Shown one piece after another: positions 18,652 through 27,037 of a stretch of DNA of 64,000 nt. The notes under the pieces are model-generated. The model saw nothing but the letters and a program-made list of their open reading frames with translations. It did no database searches and was not told the origin of the DNA. Made by a program: the position numbers and the translations under genes. The stretch lies in the NCBI RefSeq assembly GCF_003105155.1, contig NZ_QETK01000011.1, positions 92,956 through 156,955 on the forward strand, written 5' to 3'. This DNA comes from Pseudomonas sp. SDI (GTDB lineage Bacteria; Pseudomonadota; Gammaproteobacteria; Pseudomonadales; Pseudomonadaceae). How positions within the stretch are numbered: position 1 is the first letter of the stretch; each line of letters begins with the position of its first letter.

Positions 18652-19738
18652 GCTGTACCGTGCCACCGGCTTGCCGGTGCTGCAGAACCGCACCTTTGCC
18701 GACGCCGCGAGTGCACGGGCCTCGGCCAGTGCCGAGATGCGCCTGGTGCAGGACCTGCACACTGGCCTGGTGTACAACGATGCCTTCGATGCCGCCAAGC
18801 TCAGCTACGACAGCGACTACCAGAACGAGCAGGCGCATTCTGGCCAGTTCCAGCGCCACCTGGACGATGTCGAGGCGCTGGTCGCCCGGCATTTTCGCGG
18901 GCAGAGCCTGATCGAAGTCGGCTGCGGCAAAGGCTATTTCCTTGAGCTGCTGCGTGAGCGTGGCTACGCGGTCACCGGCATCGACCCGGCCTACGAAGGC
19001 GACAACCCGCAGGTGATCAAGGCGCCGTTTACCCGTGCGCTGGACCTCTCGGCCGACGCCATCGTGCTGCGCCATGTGCTCGAACACATCGCCGACCCGG
19101 TGGGCTTCCTCGGCGAGATCGCGGCCGCCAATGGTGGCGCCGGGCTGATCTACATCGAAGTGCCGTGCCTGGACTGGATCATCGAGCACAAGGCCTGGTT
19201 CGACCTGTTCTACGAACACGTCAACTATTTCCGCCTGGCCGACCTGCAACGGCTGTTCGGTACGGTGCTGGAGGCCGGTCACCTGTTCGGTGGCCAGTAC
19301 CTGTACATCGTTGCCGACCTGGCCAGCCTGCGCGCGCCGAACCACACGCCGGGGCAAGCGTTGACCCTGCCCGACGACTTCAGCGCCAGCCTGGCGCGTG
19401 CCGTGCAGATCATCCAGGCCGACAGCGGCCGTGCTGCGGCCATCTGGGGCGCGTCGTCGAAGGGCGTGATCTATTCGCTGTTCCTGCAGCGGGCCGGGGC
19501 TGCTGTCGATCGGGTGGTCGACATCAACCCGGCCAAGCAGGGGCGCTACCTGCCGCTGAGCGGGCTGCGCGTGTCCTCGCCGCAGGAGGCGCTCGACGCC
19601 CTGCCCGAGGGCGCCAACCTGTTCGTGATGAATTCCAACTACCTCGAAGAAATTCGCCGCATGACGGCCGGACGCTATGTCTATCACGCCGTCGACAGCG
19701 CGACTTTCACTGACCAGCAAGCAGAGACCGAACAATGA
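18641..19738 (+). CDS. Class I SAM-dependent methyltransferase, C-methyltransferase family
   Basis: A 365-residue protein with SAM motif I LIEVGCGKGYFLELL, acidic post-motif GIDPAY, and LRHVLEHIADP. Its C-terminal third (AIWGASSKGVIYSLFL, VVDINPAKQGRYLP) matches the same domain in the TylCIII-like enzyme two genes upstream, so the two are related. Unlike that enzyme it lacks the N-terminal CxxC pairs. The ATG at 18641 overlaps the reductase gene by 11 bases and follows GGGAG. It could add a second methyl or act on the other nucleotide sugar. Confidence 0.78.
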   Translation: MKHELYRATGLPVLQNRTFADAASARASASAEMRLVQDLHTGLVYNDAFDAAKLSYDSDYQNEQAHSGQFQRHLDDVEALVARHFRGQSLIEVGCGKGYFLELLRERGYAVTGIDPAYEGDNPQVIKAPFTRALDLSADAIVLRHVLEHIADPVGFLGEIAAANGGAGLIYIEVPCLDWIIEHKAWFDLFYEHVNYFRLADLQRLFGTVLEAGHLFGGQYLYIVADLASLRAPNHTPGQALTLPDDFSASLARAVQIIQADSGRAAAIWGASSKGVIYSLFLQRAGAAVDRVVDINPAKQGRYLPLSGLRVSSPQEALDALPEGANLFVMNSNYLEEIRRMTAGRYVYHAVDSATFTDQQAETEQ

Positions 19739-20469
19739 CCGACACTCCGATCAAAGCCTTCGAAGCCGAATGCCAGGCCGAAATCGCCGCGCAGGGCCAG
19801 GATGAAAAACTCAAGGGCCTGGCCCGCGAATTCTTCAACGAATCGGCCAAGCACAAGTACAGCTACCACTTCTCCTGGATGGGCCGGCCGATCATCCAGC
19901 TGCCGCAGGACATGATGGCGATGCAGGAGATCATCTGGCAGGTCAAGCCGGACCTGATCATCGAGTGCGGCATCGCCCACGGCGGTTCGATCATCTACTA
20001 CGCCTCGCTGCTGGAACTGCAGGGCCATGGCGAAGTGCTGGGTATCGACCGTGACATTCGCCCGCACAACCGTGAGGCTATCGAGTCGCACCCGATGAGC
20101 AAGCGCATCAGCATGATCGAAGGTTCGAGCATCGACGCCGCCATCGTCGAGCAGGTGCGTGCTGCGGCGGCCGGGAAAAAAGTCATCCTGGTCCTCGATT
20201 CCAACCACACCCACGAGCACGTGCTCGAAGAGCTGCGCCTCTACGCACCGCTGGTCTCGCTGGGCAGCTATTGCGTGGTGATGGACACGGTGGTCGAAGA
20301 CATGCCGGCCGAGTTCTTCCCGGACCGTCCATGGGGGCCGGGCGACAACCCGAAAACCGCCGTCTGGGCCTACCTGGAAGAGAACCGCGATTTCGAGATC
20401 GACTACCAAGTGCAGCACAAGCTGCTGGTCACCGTGGCACCGGATGGCTACCTGCGCCGGGTGCGCTGA
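19735..20469 (+). CDS. CmcI-family protein (cephalosporin hydroxylase/O-methyltransferase family)
   Basis: A 244-residue protein of the CmcI/rhamnosyl O-methyltransferase family. Visible motifs are IECGIAHGGSIIYYASLLE (SAM-binding loop), GIDRDIRPHN, ILVLDSNHTHEHVLEEL and the VVMDTVVEDMP segment with acidic residues for metal. It overlaps the previous gene by four bases (ATGA). It most plausibly O-methylates a glycan sugar. Despite the family name, no evidence points to antibiotic chemistry. Confidence 0.8.
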   Translation: MTDTPIKAFEAECQAEIAAQGQDEKLKGLAREFFNESAKHKYSYHFSWMGRPIIQLPQDMMAMQEIIWQVKPDLIIECGIAHGGSIIYYASLLELQGHGEVLGIDRDIRPHNREAIESHPMSKRISMIEGSSIDAAIVEQVRAAAAGKKVILVLDSNHTHEHVLEELRLYAPLVSLGSYCVVMDTVVEDMPAEFFPDRPWGPGDNPKTAVWAYLEENRDFEIDYQVQHKLLVTVAPDGYLRRVR

Positions 20470-20523
20470 GCCGTTTCACTTCAATTGAGTTCATCGGGCG
20501 TTCGGCCAGTGCTGGGGAAGTTT

Positions 20524-23427
20524 ATGCAAGGCATTACAGGAATTGATCACGGGGCAGATCTGCGCGAGCGTTTCACGCTGGTACTGATGACCCACAACCG
20601 TCCGGCGTTCCTGCGTCGGACACTGCAGTACTACCGCGATTTCCCCTGCACGCTGCTGGTGCTGGACTCGTCCAGCGAGTCGGCCGCGCAGATCGCCGCC
20701 GAGTTCCCGGGGGTGGAGTACCTGCATCTGCCGCAGTTCTCCTACCTGGGCTTCCAGGCCAAGCTCAAGTACGGCGTCGAGCGCGTGCGCACGCCGTTCA
20801 TGGCCTTTGCCGCCGATGACGACTTCCTTCTGCACGATGCCCTTGGGCAGTCGGTGGCCTTCCTTGAAGCCAACCCCGACTACGGCATGTGCCATGGCTA
20901 CAGCATGATGTACCTGGCCGAAGCCACCCACGTGAACTACTACCGTCGCGACAAGAAGGTCTGCGAAGACTACGCCGCCGACAGCGGTGCGCAGCGCGTG
21001 CTCGATTACATGGGCCAGTTCATTCCGCCGTTCTTCGCGGTCACCCGCACCGAACTGCTGCGCGACTGGTTCGAGTTGCTGCCCGAGGGCACCTGTTTCG
21101 AATGGCAGGAAATCGGCCATGTGTTCTACCTGCTGGCGCGGGCCAAGGCGCGGATCCTGCCGATCCCGTATGCGGTGCGCGAAGCCAACTACGGCACTTC
21201 CGAGCACAAGACCGAAGTGATCTTCGTGCTCAGCTTCACCGACCCCAAGTCGGTGGCCGAGCGCGAACACTTCGCCGGCTTCCTGGCCGGCGTGCCGGGG
21301 CTGATCGAAGGTATGCAGGGGCCGCAGGTGCGGCAGTTGGCGCTGGATAGTTTCCAGGCCATGGCCGAGTGCCTGCGGCAGCGCAAGTCGCTCACCATGG
21401 AAACCGTATTCTCCTCGCGCTGGATCGACATCGAGGCAGGGCCGTCGCGGCGTTTCCTGCCGGTGCAGTACGTCGAGATGCCGTTCTACAACCAGGCGTT
21501 CTTCGACCAGCTGACCCGCTTCGAATTCCTCATCCATGCCATGCCGGCCGGGCGCTTGCAACTGCAGCGCCTGGAGGGAGTACTGCTGCATCAGGAGCAG
21601 TTGCTGCAGGTGCGCGTCACCGACACCCCGGCGACGATCAAGGGCCGGCTGGTGGAGGCGCTGGAAACCAACGCCTTCAACCGTGACGTGGTACGCCGGC
21701 TGGCCGAGCACCTGCGCGACCACGGTGAGCCGGATGAGGCCGCACCGCTATTCGCCTGGGCCCAGCGCCTGGAGGCCGTGTCGATCGAAAAGAGCCGCGA
21801 CGTGCTTGACCGCATGCGTTCCGGGCGTCTGTTGAACTGGCTGGCCAACCGACGTCCGGCGGCTGGCACCCAGGCGCTGATCGACGCGCACCTGGCGCAG
21901 TTCCAGGGTGGGCCGCAGTTCGGCCTGCTGCTGCTTGATCTCGACAATAACCAGGAAAAACTCCAGGCCACCTTCGACAGCCTGCTCGGTGGCCTGAGCA
22001 AGGCGTTCCGCATTGTCGTGTTCACCACCGGCGTGCCGGCCACGCTCACTACGGCACAGAACACCCTGCATTTCGTCCGGGTGAGCAAGGACGACTACGT
22101 GGCCAAGCTCAACCAGGTGGCGCAGCAGTCGTCGTGCGACTGGCTGCTGCTGGCCGAGGCCGGCGACGAGTTCACGGCTACCGGATTGCTGCGTGCCAGC
22201 CTGGAGCTGCGCAATGCTGGCGGTTGCCGCGCGGTCGCCGTCGACGAGATCCAGCGTCAGGCCGATGGTGCCTGGCGTGAGCTGTTGCGTCCGGGCTTCA
22301 ACCTCGACCTGCTGCAAAGCCACCCGGCGCTGATGGCACGGCACTGGCTGGTGCGCCGCGAGGTGCTGGTGGAGGCCGGTGGCTATGCGGCCGAGTACAG
22401 CGATGCGCTGGAGTTCGACCTGCTCCTGCGCCTGATCGAGCAGGGCGGTCTCAGTGGCCTGGCGCACCTCGACGAGCCGTTGCTGATCACCCAGGCACCG
22501 CTGCTGGAAGACAATGCCCACGCCCGCCAGACCCTGACCCGCCACCTTGCCAGCCGTGGTTACAAGGCGCAGGTCACGGCCGCCACGCCAGGCACGCTGA
22601 AAATCGACTACCGGCACATCGAGCGACCACTCGTTTCGATCGTGCTGCTCAGCGAAGACAATCTGCTGACGTTGCAACGTTGCCTGGACAGCGTGCTGCA
22701 ACGCACCCGCTACCTGCGCTACGAAGTGCTGATTGCCGACAACGCCAGCCAGTCGCCGGAGCTGCTCGAATGGCTCGGTCTGTTGCAGCAGGTCAAGGGC
22801 AAGGTGCGCGTGCTGCAAAGCCCTGAGCGCCTTAGCCGCGCCGCGTTGTACAACGCCGCCAGCAGCGAGATCGCTGGCGAGTACCTGGTGGTGCTCGACG
22901 CCGAGGCCGAAGTGGTCAACGCCAACTGGATCGAAGCCCTGCTCAACCAGGCGCAACGTCCGGAAGTGGGCGTGGTCGGCGCGCGCCTGCAGGATGCCGA
23001 TGGCAAGGTCACCCAGGCTGGTCTGCTGCTGACGCCGCAAGGGCAGGTAGAAGCGGCGTTTGTCGGCCAGGCCAAGGGCGCTGGTGGTTACCTGGATCGG
23101 CTTAACGTCGAGCAGAACTATCCGGCCGTATCGGCGGCCTGCCTGATGATCCGTACCGAGCTGTTCCGCGCGCTCGACGGCTTTGACCAGGACGCCTTCG
23201 CCGAGGCCTATGCCGACGTCGATCTGTGCCTGAAAGTGGCCGACGCCGGCTTGCTCACGGTCTGGACGCCGCAGGTGCAGGTGGTTCATCCGGGGGTTCT
23301 GCCGGACAACGCCGCTGCTCTGGCAGCGCTGCGCGCCAAATGGTCGGCGCAGTGGCAGGGCGCGGTGCACGCCGAAGACCTCGGCGCGGGCCCTGCGCAC
23401 TTTGACTGGAATCGCCTGATCGACTGA
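20524..23427 (+). CDS. Large glycosyltransferase (TIGR00180-type N terminus plus GT2 module)
   Basis: A 967-residue transferase. Residues about 15-300 match the TIGR00180-type glycosyltransferase start (RFTLVLMTHNRPAFLRRTL, acidic FAADDDFLL). A middle part (about 380-690) holds a degenerate GT module. Residues about 700-965 are a GT2 module (LVSIVLLSEDNLLTLQRCL, LVVLDAEAEVV, YADVDLCLKVADAG). The last two parts resemble modules 2 and 3 of the 1195-residue transferase, sharing the segments FNLDLL and QAQRPEVG. Start ATG at 20524 follows GGGGAAG. A partner for flagellin glycan assembly is inferred. Confidence 0.83.
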   Translation: MQGITGIDHGADLRERFTLVLMTHNRPAFLRRTLQYYRDFPCTLLVLDSSSESAAQIAAEFPGVEYLHLPQFSYLGFQAKLKYGVERVRTPFMAFAADDDFLLHDALGQSVAFLEANPDYGMCHGYSMMYLAEATHVNYYRRDKKVCEDYAADSGAQRVLDYMGQFIPPFFAVTRTELLRDWFELLPEGTCFEWQEIGHVFYLLARAKARILPIPYAVREANYGTSEHKTEVIFVLSFTDPKSVAEREHFAGFLAGVPGLIEGMQGPQVRQLALDSFQAMAECLRQRKSLTMETVFSSRWIDIEAGPSRRFLPVQYVEMPFYNQAFFDQLTRFEFLIHAMPAGRLQLQRLEGVLLHQEQLLQVRVTDTPATIKGRLVEALETNAFNRDVVRRLAEHLRDHGEPDEAAPLFAWAQRLEAVSIEKSRDVLDRMRSGRLLNWLANRRPAAGTQALIDAHLAQFQGGPQFGLLLLDLDNNQEKLQATFDSLLGGLSKAFRIVVFTTGVPATLTTAQNTLHFVRVSKDDYVAKLNQVAQQSSCDWLLLAEAGDEFTATGLLRASLELRNAGGCRAVAVDEIQRQADGAWRELLRPGFNLDLLQSHPALMARHWLVRREVLVEAGGYAAEYSDALEFDLLLRLIEQGGLSGLAHLDEPLLITQAPLLEDNAHARQTLTRHLASRGYKAQVTAATPGTLKIDYRHIERPLVSIVLLSEDNLLTLQRCLDSVLQRTRYLRYEVLIADNASQSPELLEWLGLLQQVKGKVRVLQSPERLSRAALYNAASSEIAGEYLVVLDAEAEVVNANWIEALLNQAQRPEVGVVGARLQDADGKVTQAGLLLTPQGQVEAAFVGQAKGAGGYLDRLNVEQNYPAVSAACLMIRTELFRALDGFDQDAFAEAYADVDLCLKVADAGLLTVWTPQVQVVHPGVLPDNAAALAALRAKWSAQWQGAVHAEDLGAGPAHFDWNRLID

Positions 23428-23448
23428 GCGTAGGCGCGGCCAAGGGAA

Positions 23449-23464
23449 TGGCCTGCATCTTGCT
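23449..23464 (+). promoter_or_regulatory. Putative RpoN promoter of the pse operon
   Basis: TGGCCT-GCATC-TTGCT keeps GG and GC ten bases apart and a full TTGCT -12 box. It lies 189 bases before pseC, leaving a long leader. Confidence 0.42.
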
Positions 23465-23488
23465 TCGGGGTTGCATAAACAGCGTTGG

Positions 23489-23510
23489 GGTCAGAAAAAC
23501 GTTTCTGACC
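23489..23510 (+). repeat. Perfect palindrome in the pseC leader
   Basis: GGTCAGAAA and TTTCTGACC are exact 9-base inverted arms around AACG. No T-run follows, so it is not a standard terminator. GGGGTCAGA...TCTGACC palindromes are often seen as small mobile palindromic elements; that origin is only a guess here. Confidence 0.5.
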
Positions 23511-23653
23511 GCGCCCGGCGAATGCAGTCTCGGGAAGCGCCGGCCTTGTGCCTGGCGCTGCTCCAGCAAGGATCTAGGTATGTTCTACGAAAAGTCCGTT
23601 TCCACCTTCAGGGGTTGCGCTGCGTTCAGCGGCGGGCTCAAGCAGATGCCGGC

Positions 23654-24844
23654 ATGATTCCCTACAGCCGGCAAAACATCGAGCAGAGCGATATCGACGC
23701 CGTCCTCGAGGTGTTGCAGTCGGATTGGCTCACCCAGGGGCCGACCGTCGAGCGCTTCGAGCAGGCGGTAGCCCAACGGTGTGCTGCCGGGTACGCGGTG
23801 GCTGTGTGCAATGCCACCGCCGGCCTGCACATCGCCTGCCTGGCCGCTGGCCTGGGCGAGGGCGACTGGCTCTGGACCAGTCCCAACAGCTTCGTCGCCT
23901 CGGCCAACTGCGCGCGCTATTGCGGCGCCGAAGTGGACTTCGTCGACATCGATCCGCTCACCTGGAACCTCGACCCGCGCGCATTGAAGGTCAAGCTGCA
24001 ACAGGCCGAGCGCGACGGGCGTCTGCCGAAGGTGCTGGTGGCGGTGGCTTTCGCCGGACAAAGCGCCGACATGCGTGCGATTGCCGCGCTGGCCAAACGC
24101 TACGGCTTTGTCCTCATCGAGGACGCCGCCCATGCCCTGGGTGCCAGCTACGCCGGCGTGCCGGTGGGCTGCGGCGAATTCGCCGACATGACCGTGTTCA
24201 GTTTCCATCCGGTAAAAATCATCACCACCGCCGAAGGCGGCATGGTCCTGACCAATCGCCCGCAATTGGCCGAACGTCTGCGCTTGCTGCGCAGCCACGG
24301 GGTGACCCGCGATCCGCAGCAGATGCTCGATGCCAGTCATGGCGACTGGTATTACGAACAGCTGATCCTCGGGTTCAATTACCGGATGACCGATCTGCAG
24401 GCCGGTCTGGGGTTGTCCCAACTGGCCCGTCTGGAACGTTTCGTCGAGCGCCGGCGGGCCCTGGCGGCGCGTTATGCGCAACTGCTGCAAGGCTTGCCAT
24501 TGAGCCTGCCGAGCGCCCAGCCCGAGGCCAATTCGGCCTGGCATTTGTACGTGGTACGGCTGCACACCGAGCGACTGGCGACGTCGCACCGGCAGATCTT
24601 CCAGGCACTGCGTCAGGCCGGTATTGGCGTGAACCTGCACTACATTCCGATTCACTTGCAGCCGTACTACCGCGAGCGCGGTTTTGCCCTGGGCGATTTC
24701 CCCGAGGCCGAACACTATTACTCGCAGGCGATCAGCCTGCCGCTGTACCCGGGCATGAGCGATGCCCAGCAGGACGAAGTGGTTGCGCGCCTGAGCGAGC
24801 AATTGGTGGTGTTGCCGCAGCGACAGGAGGCGGCCAATGCCTGA
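23654..24844 (+). CDS. pseC: UDP-4-amino-4,6-dideoxy-N-acetyl-L-altrosamine transaminase PseC
   Basis: PLP-dependent aminotransferase of pseudaminic acid synthesis; it aminates the 4-keto product of PseB using glutamate. The 396-residue protein starts IPYSRQNIEQSDIDAVLEVL and has the PLP lysine K188 in FSFHPVKIITTAEGG, preceded by the IEDAAHALG cofactor motif. An in-frame extension upstream to 23471 has no family sequence, so ATG at 23654 is used. No pseB precedes it; it is the first pse gene here. Confidence 0.93.
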   Translation: MIPYSRQNIEQSDIDAVLEVLQSDWLTQGPTVERFEQAVAQRCAAGYAVAVCNATAGLHIACLAAGLGEGDWLWTSPNSFVASANCARYCGAEVDFVDIDPLTWNLDPRALKVKLQQAERDGRLPKVLVAVAFAGQSADMRAIAALAKRYGFVLIEDAAHALGASYAGVPVGCGEFADMTVFSFHPVKIITTAEGGMVLTNRPQLAERLRLLRSHGVTRDPQQMLDASHGDWYYEQLILGFNYRMTDLQAGLGLSQLARLERFVERRRALAARYAQLLQGLPLSLPSAQPEANSAWHLYVVRLHTERLATSHRQIFQALRQAGIGVNLHYIPIHLQPYYRERGFALGDFPEAEHYYSQAISLPLYPGMSDAQQDEVVARLSEQLVVLPQRQEAANA

Positions 24845-25562
24845 GGTGCAGGGGGGGGCGGTTGCGATCATTCCCGCACGGGGTGGCAGCAAGCGGATTG
24901 TCGGCAAGAACCTGCGTTCGTTCCAGGGTTTGCCGATCATGGCGCGCTCGATCCAGACAGCACTGGCCAGCGAGCTGTTCGACCGGGTGGTGGTCAGTAC
25001 CGACGACCCGCAGATCGCCGAGGTGGCCTTGGCACATGGTGCCGAAGTGCCGTTCATGCGCCCGGCGCACCTGGCCGACGACCATGCCACCACCCGCGCG
25101 GTGATCGTGCATGCCCTGGGTGAACTGGCTGAGCAGGGCTACCTGCCGGACTATGCCTGCTGCATCTACGCCACGGCGCCGTTCCTGCGCCCGCGCTTCC
25201 TGCGCGACGGGCTGGCGTTGCTGGAGCAGCATCCACAACGCGCCTTTGCCTTTTCGGTGTGCGGCTTCGGCTTCCCGATCCAGCGCGCGCTGACCCTGAC
25301 CGGCGATGGCGCCCTGACCGCGCTGTACCCACAGTTTCGCGACACCCGTTCGCAAGACTTGCCGGCGACCTTCCAGGATGCCGGGCAGTTCTACTGGGGG
25401 CGTCGGCAAGCCTGGCTGGAAGGCGCGGCGCTGTTCTCCGAGCACAGCCTGCCGGTGATCGTGCCGCGCCACCTGGTGCAGGACATCGACACCGAGGAGG
25501 ACTGGATTCGCGCCGAGTACCTGTATGCCGGTTTGCAGGCTGGCGGGGAGCTGGATCTTTGA
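24837..25562 (+). CDS. pseF: Pseudaminic acid cytidylyltransferase PseF
   Basis: Activates pseudaminic acid to CMP-pseudaminic acid, the donor used by Maf-type transferases. The 241-residue protein has the CMP-sugar synthetase start AIIPARGGSKRIVGKNL, the YATAPFLRP motif and the C-terminal QDIDTEEDWIRAE. It overlaps pseC by eight bases, with an in-gene Shine-Dalgarno (CAGGAGGC) near the pseC end, showing translational coupling. Confidence 0.93.
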   Translation: MPEVQGGAVAIIPARGGSKRIVGKNLRSFQGLPIMARSIQTALASELFDRVVVSTDDPQIAEVALAHGAEVPFMRPAHLADDHATTRAVIVHALGELAEQGYLPDYACCIYATAPFLRPRFLRDGLALLEQHPQRAFAFSVCGFGFPIQRALTLTGDGALTALYPQFRDTRSQDLPATFQDAGQFYWGRRQAWLEGAALFSEHSLPVIVPRHLVQDIDTEEDWIRAEYLYAGLQAGGELDL

Positions 25563-27037
25563 GGTGTTTGATTCGCGCCGATGCGTCGGCGCAAATCGGT
25601 ACCGGGCATATTGCCCGCTGTTTGACCCTGGCCGACGCGCTGCGTGCCTTGGGCGCACAGGTGAGTTTTGCCTGTGTACTGCTCGACGGGCACCTGCAGG
25701 CCCGCATCGAACAGGCCGGTTATCCGCTGTTCGGGCTGGAACCGCAGCCGGGTGAAGACTGGCAAGGTGAAATCGCCCGGCTGTCGGCGCTGTTGCCGGC
25801 CGGGCAGGTGTTCGACTGGGTGATCGTCGACCATTATGCCCTCGACGCGCGCTGGCAGCAGGCCGCGCGCGGTTTTGCCAGGCAGGTCGCGGTGATCGAT
25901 GACCTGGGCGACCGCGCGCAGGCTGCCGATCTGCTGCTGAACCAGAATTTCAACGCGAGCTCGGCGCTTTATGCGGCGCTGCTGCCAGCTACCGCGCGGC
26001 GCCTGCTCGGGCCGCGCTTCGCCCTGATCCGCCCGGCCTTTGCTCGTCCCCCGAAGCCGCTGGCAGCGCACGGCCGGCGCGTGCTGGTCAGCTTCGGTGG
26101 CTTCGATGTGGCCGGCATGGTGCTCAAGACGCTGCAGGCGCTCGCCGGGCTCGAGGGGCTGCAGGTCACCTGTGTCGCTGGCCTGCAGCACGTGCAGCGC
26201 GAGGCGTTGCAGGCACTCTGCGCGAGCCGGGCCGACTGGCAGTTGCATGACTACCTGGAGGACTTGCCGACCCATATGGCCGCCGCCGACCTGTTTATCG
26301 GCGCCGGTGGCGGCACCACCTGGGAGCGTGCCTTGCTCGGCTTGCCGAGCCTGTGCGTGTGCGTGGCGGACAACCAGCGGGCCAACGCCGAAGCGCTGGC
26401 GCGGGCCGGGGTGCACCTGTACCTCGGCGAGGCGGCGCAGGTCACGCTGGCGGCCCTGCGCGAGGCGGTGGCTTTGCTGCTGGGCAATGCACCGTTGCGC
26501 CAGAGTTTTGCCAGCCACAGTCGCGCACTGGTGGATGGCTTGGGCGCCCGCCGCGTCGCGGTGGCGCTGTGCGGTGCCGGGCTGCAACTGCGCCGGGCCG
26601 AAGCACGCGACGCGCAATTGCTGTTCGACGGGCGTAATGCCGACGCGGTGCGGCGCTGGTCGCTGGAAAGCCAGCCACTGAGCTGGGAGCGGCATCTGCT
26701 CTGGCTGACGGCCACCCTGCACAACCCGCAGCGGTTGCTGCTGATCGCCGAGGCCGGCGACGGGCCGGTCGGCATGCTTCGCTACGACCGACTCACGGCG
26801 CAGCGCGGGCGGGTTTCCATCTACCTGTTCGAGGGGCGTTTCGGTCTGGGCTGGGGCAGGGCGCTGCTGGCGCGTGGCGAGCAGGCCGTTGTAGCCGCCT
26901 GGCCGGAGCTGGAGGTTATCGAAGCGCAGGTCTTGCCGGATAACCAGGCCTCCCTGGCACTGTTCAGCGCCGCCGGCTTCAGCCGTGGCGAGTGTCTATT
27001 CGAACGTTCTCTCAAGGATTCGCAGCATGAGTTTTAA
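25559..27037 (+). CDS. pseG: Fused PseG (UDP-sugar hydrolase) and PseH-like GNAT acetyltransferase
   Basis: A 492-residue two-domain protein. Residues 1-335 are PseG, which removes UDP from UDP-2,4-diacetamido-trideoxy-altropyranose: start MRCLIRADASAQIGTGH with H17 at the position of the catalytic histidine, and GAGGGTTWERALLGLP near 250. Residues 340-492 are a GNAT acetyltransferase (LQLRRAEARDAQLLF, FGLGWGRALLARG, VLPDNQASLALFSAAGF), matching the PseH N4-acetylation step. The TTG start at 25559 overlaps the pseF stop (TTGA), has GGGGAG eight bases upstream, and gives the family N terminus. Confidence 0.9.
   Translation: MRCLIRADASAQIGTGHIARCLTLADALRALGAQVSFACVLLDGHLQARIEQAGYPLFGLEPQPGEDWQGEIARLSALLPAGQVFDWVIVDHYALDARWQQAARGFARQVAVIDDLGDRAQAADLLLNQNFNASSALYAALLPATARRLLGPRFALIRPAFARPPKPLAAHGRRVLVSFGGFDVAGMVLKTLQALAGLEGLQVTCVAGLQHVQREALQALCASRADWQLHDYLEDLPTHMAAADLFIGAGGGTTWERALLGLPSLCVCVADNQRANAEALARAGVHLYLGEAAQVTLAALREAVALLLGNAPLRQSFASHSRALVDGLGARRVAVALCGAGLQLRRAEARDAQLLFDGRNADAVRRWSLESQPLSWERHLLWLTATLHNPQRLLLIAEAGDGPVGMLRYDRLTAQRGRVSIYLFEGRFGLGWGRALLARGEQAVVAAWPELEVIEAQVLPDNQASLALFSAAGFSRGECLFERSLKDSQHEF

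Noticed and set aside
19735..20469. Cephalosporin biosynthesis
   Set aside because: Only the family name suggests it; no beta-lactam genes are nearby and the gene overlaps sugar-methylation genes.
23471..23653. Upstream in-frame extension of pseC as a longer protein or a pseB remnant
   Set aside because: The 61 extra codons show no SDR or aminotransferase sequence and contain the palindrome; pseC starts normally at 23654.
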